Below are positions 1-5,270 of a DNA stretch of 8,634 bases, piece by piece. The position numbers were made by a program, and so were the translations under genes. The notes below the pieces were generated by a model. It was not told the origin of the DNA and searched no databases. It was given only the letters and a program-made list of their open reading frames with translations. How positions within the stretch are numbered: the first letter of the stretch is position 1; the number at the start of each line of letters is the position of its first letter. Origin of the DNA: Planctomycetota bacterium (lineage in GTDB: Bacteria > Planctomycetota > Phycisphaerae > Phycisphaerales > SM1A02); contig JAPUKX010000106.1 in assembly GCA_027295435.1 (NCBI GenBank), forward strand, positions 1-8,634, written 5' to 3'.

Positions 1-107
1 ATCCCGGCATAAATGCCGTTGAGCCAAGCCGGTGTTTCGCGCGTAGATGAGGGCTGACTTAATGGGGTCGGAGATGATGGGGGCTGCGAAGCGAAGCCCT
101 CGGGCAT
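1..107 (-). CDS. Possible divergent gene, 5' part only (runs off left edge)
   Basis: A minus-strand frame opens with ATG at 107-105 and stays open to the window edge, giving about 35 residues that begin MPEGFASQPPSS and end near TPAWLNGIYAG. The visible part is rich in Ser and Pro, and I do not recognise it. Support comes mainly from the strong minus-strand promoter at 165-192, which would give a leader of about 50 bases. There is no good Shine-Dalgarno sequence. A second minus-strand frame (189 to 1) is also open but has no ATG or GTG, so the frame choice is uncertain. The plus-strand frame from 47 overlaps the methyltransferase start and looks like a shadow. Confidence 0.3.
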   Translation of the reverse strand, partial: MPEGFASQPPSSPTPLSQPSSTRETPAWLNGIYAG

Positions 108-164
108 CTCGGTCGGCTCTCAGTGAGGCTGCGATTCGCCCAAAGCGAACCGCACAGGGTCGGC

Positions 165-192
165 ATAATACGGTCGGCCCGTCTTCTGTCTA
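165..192 (-). promoter_or_regulatory. Sigma70-like promoter facing left
   Basis: Read on the minus strand, TAGACA (192-187) and TATTAT (170-165) are separated by 16 bases. Each matches its consensus hexamer at five of six positions. The -10 is flanked by two CCGACC copies (minus-strand sense; 172-177 and 158-163), and a third lies at 111-116 next to the possible start codon. These could be operator half-sites. The promoter would drive the leftward gene at the edge and is divergent from the methyltransferase gene. Confidence 0.5.
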
Positions 193-243
193 CACCGCTT
201 CAGAGATCCACGAAGAAAATAGTTCATCGCTATCCTCGTCCAG

Positions 244-1083
244 ATGGAGCCGCGACGGGCACAGGCCCGCAACGTCTTTGAACTGATCGATTTGGCGGAT
301 CCACGCCTCGCCAACTACCGCGATATCCGTGACCGGGGGCTGCTTGGCCGGGACGGTATTCCCGGGCTGTTTGTTGGCGAACAGCCGCTGATCGTCCAGC
401 GCATGCTCTCCATGCCGGGCGTGACCAAGTCCGTGCTGGTGGTGAGGACTTGGGCGGATCGCATCGCCCCCCTTGCCCCGCCCGAGGTGCCGGTCTATGT
501 CGCCCCGCTGGACCTGATGCGGCACGTGGCCGGGTTCACCGTCCATCGAGGCGTGCTGGCCGTCGGCTATCGCTCGGCGATCGAGCGGTCGGACCTCGCC
601 TCGGCGCTGCGGCCTGCCGCCCCGCTCACCGTCCTGCTATGCGAAAACATCACCAACATCGACAACATCGGGTTGCTCTTTCGCAACGCCGCCGCGTTCG
701 GCGTCGATGCCGTCGTGCTGAGCCCCCGCTGCCACGATCCGCTGTATCGCAAATCCTTGCGCGTTTCGATCGGTCACGCGCTCACCGTGCCGTTCGTGCG
801 CTGCCTCGACTGGCCGGGCGATCTCGTCCGGCTGAAGGCCCGATGGAATCTGACGCTGATTGCGGCCGCCCTGGATGAGCGAGCCATCGATCTTCGCCTG
901 GTTGACCGGCCCGAACGCGTTGGGCTCGTCGTCGGCGAGGAGTTCCACGGCTTGTCACCGACGACCCTGGATCACTGTGATCACATCGTCAAGGTTCCGA
1001 TGGCTCCGGGTGTCGATTCGCTCAATGTCGCCGTCGCCGCCGCCGTCTGCCTGCATCGATTCAGTACGGGCAAGCGAATATGA
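244..1083 (+). CDS. TrmH/SpoU-family RNA 2'-O-ribose methyltransferase
   Basis: This 279-residue protein should transfer a methyl group from S-adenosylmethionine to a ribose 2'-OH in tRNA or rRNA in the cytoplasm. All three SPOUT motifs are visible. Motif 1 is NITNIDNIGLLFRNAAAFG (residues 135-153), with the conserved N..N.G..R pattern. Motif 2 is VVGEEFHGLS (229-238). Motif 3 is KVPMAPGVDSLNVAVAAA (250-267), which forms the trefoil knot that binds the cofactor. Residues 15-110 match the N-terminal substrate-binding region (DPRLANYRDIRDRGLL, then a GLFVGE segment). The length is normal. The target nucleotide cannot be told from sequence, so no gene symbol is given. The ATG at 244 has no Shine-Dalgarno sequence; a TATCCT about 7 bases upstream might be a -10 of a leaderless transcript, but no -35 is seen. 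Its stop codon overlaps the galK start. Confidence 0.9.
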   Translation: MEPRRAQARNVFELIDLADPRLANYRDIRDRGLLGRDGIPGLFVGEQPLIVQRMLSMPGVTKSVLVVRTWADRIAPLAPPEVPVYVAPLDLMRHVAGFTVHRGVLAVGYRSAIERSDLASALRPAAPLTVLLCENITNIDNIGLLFRNAAAFGVDAVVLSPRCHDPLYRKSLRVSIGHALTVPFVRCLDWPGDLVRLKARWNLTLIAAALDERAIDLRLVDRPERVGLVVGEEFHGLSPTTLDHCDHIVKVPMAPGVDSLNVAVAAAVCLHRFSTGKRI

Positions 1084-2246
1084 CGCCTTTGGATCAGCTC
1101 GTTGCGGAGGCCGTTGAGGCATTTACGAGTCGCTTCGGCCGGCCACCGCGGTTTGCGGCAGCGGCCCCGGGGCGGGTCAATCTCATCGGCGACCACACCG
1201 ACTACAACGACGGCTACGTGCTGCCGATGGCGATCGACCGATGGACGGTGATCCTGGTCGACCGCAGCTCCCAGAAACAATCCACATTGTGGGCGACCGA
1301 CCTGGATGAGGTCGCCACGGTCGATCTGACGGCTCCGCTTTCGCCGGTCGCGGGCAGTTTCGCCAACTACCTGTTGGGCGTCGTCGGTCAGTTCACCACC
1401 CGCGGTCACAGTGTAACGAACCTCGATCTCGCCGTTACCAGCACCATCCCCATGGGGGCAGGATTGGGCAGCAGCGCCGCGATTGAGGTCGCGATGGCTA
1501 CCGTCATGGAGCAGGTGACCGGCGTCCAGATCGACCGGCTGGAGAAAGCTTTGCTGTGCCGGAAAGCTGAACACACCTTTCCGGGGACGCCCTGTGGGAT
1601 CATGGACATGTTTATCGCGACCCTCGCCCAGCCGAACCATGCGCTATTGATTGATTGTCAATCCAAGACAGCCGAGCCCATTTCTTTGCCGCCGGCCGAA
1701 CAGATCACGGTGCTGATCGCCGACACGAACGTGCGTCACGCGTTGGCCTCCAGCGCCTACGCGGCCCGCCGGTCCACATGTCGCCAGGTAGCGGCGACGC
1801 TCGGTCTTGATTCCCTTCGCGAGGCTGATCTGGGCATGCTCGCAACGGCCCAGCTCAGCGACCACCAGCGGCGCTGCGCTCGCCATGTCATCTGCGAGAG
1901 CCAGCGTGTGCTGCTCGCGGCCGCGGCGCTGAAGACCAATGATCTCGACGCCCTCGGTGAGCTGATGTTCGACAGCCACGCGTCGCTACGAGACCTCTAT
2001 GAGGTCAGTTGCCCCGAACTCGACACGCTGGTTGAGGCCGCAGCCGAATTGCGCGCCCAAGGCGGTGTGATCGGGGCACGAATGACCGGCGGAGGCTTCG
2101 GCGGCTGCGCGGTCGTTGTGTGCCGCACCGGCGCGGTTGAGAAGGTCTCGCACAGACTGCAACGGCAGTTCGCCAGGCGATTCGGCCGTCCGCCGACGAT
2201 CTTCTTTAGCACCCCAGGCGGCCCCGCCCATCTGCTTCGAATCTGA
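1080..2246 (+). CDS. galK: Galactokinase (GHMP kinase family)
   Basis: Galactokinase phosphorylates alpha-D-galactose to galactose 1-phosphate with ATP, the first kinase step of the Leloir pathway. The 388-residue length is normal. The galactokinase signature PGRVNLIGDHTDYNDGYVLP lies at residues 30-49. The GHMP ATP-binding loop PMGAGLGSSAA is at 124-134. The catalytic-base Asp is expected in CGIMDMF (Asp176). The C-terminal glycine motif ARMTGGGFGGCAV is at 333-345. The signature reads GDHTDY where most galactokinases have GEHTDY, a conservative change at the sugar-contacting position. The ATG overlaps the upstream stop as ATGA, so translation is probably coupled to the methyltransferase gene. 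No other Leloir gene (galT, galE, galM) lies in the window. A related sugar-1-kinase specificity is possible but less likely. Confidence 0.92.
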   Translation: MTPLDQLVAEAVEAFTSRFGRPPRFAAAAPGRVNLIGDHTDYNDGYVLPMAIDRWTVILVDRSSQKQSTLWATDLDEVATVDLTAPLSPVAGSFANYLLGVVGQFTTRGHSVTNLDLAVTSTIPMGAGLGSSAAIEVAMATVMEQVTGVQIDRLEKALLCRKAEHTFPGTPCGIMDMFIATLAQPNHALLIDCQSKTAEPISLPPAEQITVLIADTNVRHALASSAYAARRSTCRQVAATLGLDSLREADLGMLATAQLSDHQRRCARHVICESQRVLLAAAALKTNDLDALGELMFDSHASLRDLYEVSCPELDTLVEAAAELRAQGGVIGARMTGGGFGGCAVVVCRTGAVEKVSHRLQRQFARRFGRPPTIFFSTPGGPAHLLRI

Positions 2247-2303
2247 CCCGAATCGTGCGGATCTGCAACCTTTTCTCATCAAGCGTTGGGATGCGGCGCC
2301 GAT

Positions 2304-2332
2304 GGTGTGCCGCGGTGGAGTATCGGCACACT
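2304..2332 (+). terminator. Hairpin downstream of galK
   Basis: GTGTGCCG (2305-2312) and CGGCACAC (2324-2331) form a perfect 8-bp stem, extended by one G-U pair, around an 11-base loop. It begins 58 bases after the galK stop. No T-run follows, so it is not a classic intrinsic terminator. It may protect the 3' end of the galK mRNA, or act as a structural element in the leader of the next gene. Confidence 0.35.
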
Positions 2333-2404
2333 CCCCGAACGCCATCCAACCGGCAAGGCGCCGCAATACCCAACCTGCGTCCCGCGTTCAGGCCGGGAAC
2401 CGTT

Positions 2405-3415
2405 ATGACAGGGCTGCGAATCGTCTGGGGCGTTCTCGTTCGCGGGAGCGCGCAGCTTTTCGGCCTGAGTTATCGGATCGTCCTGCGCGGAAGGAGAAGG
2501 AAGTGCAAAGAAAGAAGTATTGTTGCGACCGCCTCGGCATTGCTCGGGCTCACGCTGACGGCGCACGGCGGGGTCCAGGTCACCGGCAATGCGTGCAACC
2601 CGGACATCCCATCGTCCGCCTATCAGATCGTTGAGCTTCCAAGCGGTCATTTCAACGTGTCTCTGACCCAGCTGTACGCGCCATCTGGGAACACGTTCTT
2701 TGAGATTCATCCGACAAGCCCGGGCGTCATCATTGACAACGTGGTCATCGATGTAGACGGCCCACCGGCGGGCTCGCCTGTGATTGTTCGCGTGTTACCG
2801 GATTGCAATAATCCATTGGTGAGGATCAAGAGTGTCGGCAGCATTCTTCAAACCGGCACGGGCGAGACGCTGCTCAACAAGGTTGAGGTCGAGGAGGACA
2901 TCGGATTTGTCCAGGTGGAAGCGATTGGCGATCTCTTCGCTGATCGCGACATTGTCGGCCCGGACGATCCGCCGCTCCAGGTGAAGCTGCGCCACTATGG
3001 GCCGGTTACCTGGAAAGGCGCCGCGCCCCTGACCGTTGAGCGACAGACGAACGGCGATATCTGTGAATGGCAGCTTGTGACCAACAACTTTGTATTCATA
3101 CCTGCCAGAGGTGATGACAATTCGATCATTGCGATCGCTGCAACGGGCGCGCCGGGATTCGAGGTCGGCTACGAGTACCGCATTCAGGCCACTGGCCAAC
3201 TTCTCTGCGACAACGTGCTCGGCGCACCGCCGGTCAACTGGGCCAGCCCGTATGTCTTCTCGGTCGAATCGGCGGGCCCTGCCGCCAGCGACGCCGACAT
3301 CTCCGGCCCGGGCGGCGTACCCGACGGTTGCGTTGACGCGTTCGACCTCGCAGCGTTGCTGGCTGCGTGGTGCTCGGTCGCGGACGGAAACCCCTGCGGC
3401 ACATGCGGCCCGTAA
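2405..3415 (+). CDS. Secreted protein of unknown function with dockerin-like C-terminal tail
   Basis: The frame is open from 2255. I give the ATG at 2405 as the nearest in-frame ATG, but the true start is doubtful. A hydrophobic signal-peptide core (SIVATASALLGLTLTAHGG, residues 38-56 of this version) suggests Sec export. The mature part (about 60-295) has short beta-prone segments such as VIIDNVVIDVDG and LVRIKSVGSI, and a few cysteines that might form disulfides. I recognise no enzyme motif. The last 41 residues contain GVPDGCVDAFDLAALLAAWC, which resembles one calcium-binding dockerin or EF-hand repeat as found at the ends of many planctomycete secreted proteins. It is followed by a Cys-Gly-rich end. 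A strong Shine-Dalgarno (AAGGAG, 2491-2496) sits 6 bases before a GTG at 2503 that is in a different frame from the signal peptide. The gene is therefore probably frameshifted, or the sequence has an extra base. Role inferred: cell-surface or extracellular. Confidence 0.7.
   Translation: MTGLRIVWGVLVRGSAQLFGLSYRIVLRGRRRKCKERSIVATASALLGLTLTAHGGVQVTGNACNPDIPSSAYQIVELPSGHFNVSLTQLYAPSGNTFFEIHPTSPGVIIDNVVIDVDGPPAGSPVIVRVLPDCNNPLVRIKSVGSILQTGTGETLLNKVEVEEDIGFVQVEAIGDLFADRDIVGPDDPPLQVKLRHYGPVTWKGAAPLTVERQTNGDICEWQLVTNNFVFIPARGDDNSIIAIAATGAPGFEVGYEYRIQATGQLLCDNVLGAPPVNWASPYVFSVESAGPAASDADISGPGGVPDGCVDAFDLAALLAAWCSVADGNPCGTCGP
2491..2505 (+). promoter_or_regulatory. Ribosome binding site and GTG start in the wrong frame
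   Basis: AAGGAG at 2491-2496 is followed after 6 bases by GTG at 2503-2505, an ideal initiation geometry and one of the clearest Shine-Dalgarno sites in the window. The GTG frame runs VQRKKYCCDRLG and gives no signal peptide. Dropping one base from the purine-rich stretch 2506-2518 would fuse the basic start to IVATASALLGLTL, a textbook signal peptide. Confidence 0.55.
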
Positions 3416-3419
3416 ACGA

Positions 3420-3521
3420 GGGGCCGCCGCCCGTGATCACCACGAAATCCGTCTCAACGAGCTTGGCTGCACAGCTCACTGCGCTGTGGTAGGCGGGATC
3501 GAATCGGCGAAGGGTCGACCC
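3420..3521 (-). pseudogene. Remnant of a LOG-family (TIGR00730-like, 'lysine decarboxylase'-type) protein gene
   Basis: Read leftwards on the minus strand, codons from 3521 to 3420 give a stretch containing FDPAYHSAV, then AAKLVE, then FVVITGGGP. This matches the start of the Rossmann-like fold in LOG/TIGR00730 proteins, where DPAY..AV..A.KL.E..F.VITG.GPG is followed by IMEA. Here the match stops after GGGP, just 5 bases from the stop codon of the oppositely oriented secreted-protein gene. The MEA and PGG.GT.E motifs are absent. An in-frame TGA lies upstream at about 3530, and the expected N-terminal GSAR-type motif is not in frame. It is therefore a short dead fragment. Family members include cytokinin-activating phosphoribohydrolases, but nothing can be said about this one's former substrate. 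The assignment rests on recalled family patterns and has not been checked by search. Confidence 0.55.
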
Positions 3522-3605
3522 AGTCTGGCAGTCGTGACGGCCTCATCCGGGCACGGGTGCTTTCTTGCGTAACATACTGCGCATAGGTCATTTACATCGA
3601 TACAT

Positions 3606-3634
3606 TTGAATCCTGATCTTGACTCTGGTAGACT
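3606..3634 (+). promoter_or_regulatory. Promoter of folC, near-leaderless
   Basis: TTGAAT (3606-3611) and TAGACT (3629-3634) are 17 bases apart; each matches the sigma70 consensus at four of six positions. Transcription would begin at about 3641, only about three bases before the folC ATG at 3644. There is no Shine-Dalgarno sequence between them, which fits a leaderless or nearly leaderless mRNA. Confidence 0.45.
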
Positions 3635-3643
3635 ATAGTTTCA

Positions 3644-5053
3644 ATGAGCAAATCGATCTCCTCCCCACCACGCCGCGGCTCAGGCGGGCGAGACGCTCCC
3701 GAAATCGCCACCTTCGCCAACGCTGTGCGATACCTCTATGACCGCGTGGACATCGAGCGGATGCGCGTCGTGCGCTATGACGACAAGATGTTCAAGCTGG
3801 ACCGCATGCGCAGGCTGCTGAGGGCCCTGGGTAATCCGCACGAGCAGATCCGCACCGTGCACGTAGCCGGCACGCTGGGCAAAGGCTCCACCGTTGCCAT
3901 GATCGCGTCAATATTGCAAGGCTGCGGCTACGGCGTAGGGCAATACACCAGCCCGCACCTCGTTGACATCCGCGAGCGGATCACCATCAACAACCAGCGC
4001 ATCAGCAAGAGCGACTTCATCCAGCTGACGCGTCAGGTCTCAGCCGCAGCCGCCAAGCAGCCCGGCGAACCGACGTTCTTCGAGCTCTTCACTGCGGTGG
4101 CCTTCAAGCATTTCGCGGACCAGGCCGTGGACATCGCGGTGATCGAAACCGGGCTTGGAGGCCGGCTCGACTCGACCAATGTGATCACGCCGGAGGTCAC
4201 CGCCATCACGCGGATTGACTACGACCACACACACATCCTCGGCCGAACATTGACCGACATCGCCCGTGAGAAGGCCGGCATTTTCAAACGGGGCGTCCCC
4301 GCGCTGACCGTCGAGCAGACCGCCGAGGTCGAAAAGGTCCTGCGTGACGCGGCCGAGAAGCTCGCCGTGGGGCTTCGCATCGTGAACAAGGACATCGAGT
4401 TCAGTTGCCGCTTCGCCACCTCAGACGCGTTGGGGCCTCACACTCGGGTGTGCGTTCTCACCGAAACCAGCCAATTCATGCACCTGCCGGTGCCGCTGGC
4501 GGGCGATCACCAGGCCATCAACTGCGGGCTGGCCCTGGCGGTCATCGATTCGCTGAAGGGCGCGGGATTCGAGTTTCCCGAAATCCCGTTGCACGACGGG
4601 CTGGCCCAGAGCGCCTCGCCGGGCCGGATGGAGCTCCTGTGGAATCAGCCGCGGATCTTGGCCGACGGTGCGCACAATCCTGCCGCCCTCGGCGCGCTGA
4701 TGCGATGCGTCGGAACCTTTGTCCCATACGACTCCATGATCTGCATCTTCGGGTGCTGCGACGACAAAGACATTCCCGCCATGCTCGACCAGCTCGCGCT
4801 CGGCGCGGACAAGATCATCTTCACCCGTGCCAAAGGCACGCCACGCGCAGCCGAGCCTCGCGATCTGCACCGGCAGTTCTCGGAGCGCAGCGGCAAGATG
4901 AGCCAGGCCGCGGCCAGCTTGCCCAAAGCCCTCGATCTGGCCACCCAGGCCGTCGGGCGGGACGACCTCATCTGCGTGACCGGCAGCTTCTATCTGGTTG
5001 GAGAGGCCAAGAAGCACCTCACCAATCTTGCCCGGAAACACCAGCAGCCCTGA
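3644..5053 (+). CDS. folC: Folylpolyglutamate synthase / dihydrofolate synthase
   Basis: FolC is a cytoplasmic Mur-ligase-family enzyme that adds glutamate to folates with ATP, and in many bacteria also makes dihydrofolate from dihydropteroate. The protein has 469 residues, longer than typical bacterial FolC of about 420-430, partly from a basic N-terminal extension (1-22). The P-loop is GTLGKGST (76-83), where GTNGKGS is usual. TSPHL follows at 102-106. ETGLGGRLDSTN is at 168-179, and DYDHTHILG..LTDIAREKAGIFK covers 192-215. GDHQAIN (287-293) and PGRME (326-330) lead into the C-terminal domain with DGAHNPAA (341-348) and GSFYLVGE (447-454). All expected motifs are present, so it should be active. 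Whether it has one or both activities cannot be told here. The ATG at 3644 fits a near-leaderless promoter just upstream. accD, its partner in many bacteria, is not next to it. Confidence 0.92.
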   Translation: MSKSISSPPRRGSGGRDAPEIATFANAVRYLYDRVDIERMRVVRYDDKMFKLDRMRRLLRALGNPHEQIRTVHVAGTLGKGSTVAMIASILQGCGYGVGQYTSPHLVDIRERITINNQRISKSDFIQLTRQVSAAAAKQPGEPTFFELFTAVAFKHFADQAVDIAVIETGLGGRLDSTNVITPEVTAITRIDYDHTHILGRTLTDIAREKAGIFKRGVPALTVEQTAEVEKVLRDAAEKLAVGLRIVNKDIEFSCRFATSDALGPHTRVCVLTETSQFMHLPVPLAGDHQAINCGLALAVIDSLKGAGFEFPEIPLHDGLAQSASPGRMELLWNQPRILADGAHNPAALGALMRCVGTFVPYDSMICIFGCCDDKDIPAMLDQLALGADKIIFTRAKGTPRAAEPRDLHRQFSERSGKMSQAAASLPKALDLATQAVGRDDLICVTGSFYLVGEAKKHLTNLARKHQQP

Positions 5054-5055
5054 CC

Positions 5056-5075
5056 GAGGTTCGCAGGCCAACCTC
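5056..5075 (+). terminator. Weak hairpin after folC
   Basis: GAGGTT (5056-5061) pairs perfectly with AACCTC (5070-5075) around an 8-base loop, starting 3 bases after the folC stop. The T-rich stretch (TTATTT) comes only about 9 bases later, so it is a poor intrinsic terminator at best. Confidence 0.25.
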
Positions 5076-5087
5076 CGCAGAGCTTAT

Positions 5088-5115
5088 TTGATCGCACCCA
5101 ATCCGCCGATACACT
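5088..5115 (+). promoter_or_regulatory. Promoter of the leuS leader
   Basis: TTGATC (5088-5093) and TACACT (5110-5115) are separated by 16 bases, each a four-of-six match to consensus. The predicted transcription start (about 5122-5124) coincides with the ATG of a 16-codon ORF. The leuS mRNA would carry a leader of nearly 150 bases. Confidence 0.4.
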
Positions 5116-5123
5116 TTGCAGTG

Positions 5124-5174
5124 ATGGATGCCCATGTCTCCCGAGGCCGGCTCTTTGCTGTGGTGCTTGCCTAG
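5124..5174 (+). CDS. Possible 16-residue leader peptide upstream of leuS
   Basis: ATG at 5124 starts a 16-codon ORF (MDAHVSRGRLFAVVLA) ending at TAG 5172-5174. It begins at the predicted transcription start, with the same promoter-to-ATG spacing as folC and the small gene at 8278. Two of its codons are leucine (CTC at 5151, CTT at 5166), the latter second from the end. It sits just before a terminator-like hairpin in front of leuS, so an attenuation leader is conceivable. Two leucines in sixteen is only slightly above chance, so the call is tentative. Confidence 0.25.
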   Translation: MDAHVSRGRLFAVVLA

Positions 5175-5207
5175 ACCGTGCGCGATCCTTTGTGAGCAGG
5201 CGTCGCC

Positions 5208-5234
5208 AAGGCCTCGCGATCGCGGGGCTTTGTT
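5208..5234 (+). terminator. Terminator-like hairpin in the leuS leader (possible attenuator)
   Basis: AAGGCCTCGC (5208-5217) pairs with GCGGGGCTTT (5222-5231) over ten pairs, two of them G-U, around the loop GATC, and T-rich TTTGTT covers 5229-5234. It lies about 90 bases after the predicted leader promoter and about 40 bases before the leuS start. An alternative 7-bp pairing between CGCGATC (5181-5187) and GATCGCG (5218-5224) would break this hairpin. Confidence 0.4.
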
Positions 5235-5270
5235 GCCTCTTGGTCTCCCGAATCATTTGATGAATGACGA

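Noticed and set aside
5..18. Palindrome CGGCATAAATGCCG at the left edge
   Set aside because: Six-base arms with a two-base spacer, too short to call an operator without further copies.
1..189. Second open minus-strand frame reaching the edge (includes APIISDPIKSALIYARNTG)
   Set aside because: It looks somewhat protein-like but has no ATG or GTG start and begins after a TAG, and the predicted transcription start would fall inside it.
47..286. Plus-strand 79-codon frame at the left edge
   Set aside because: It overlaps the methyltransferase start out of frame, has a low-complexity Ser/Arg composition and no ribosome binding site; it looks like a chance frame.
3470..3488. Hairpin CACAGC/GCTGTG downstream of the secreted-protein gene as a terminator
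   Set aside because: The stem is only six pairs, has no T-run, and lies inside the LOG-family remnant.
4405..5091. Long out-of-frame ORF inside folC
   Set aside because: Arg/Ala/Pro-rich shadow typical of GC-rich coding DNA; folC explains the region fully.
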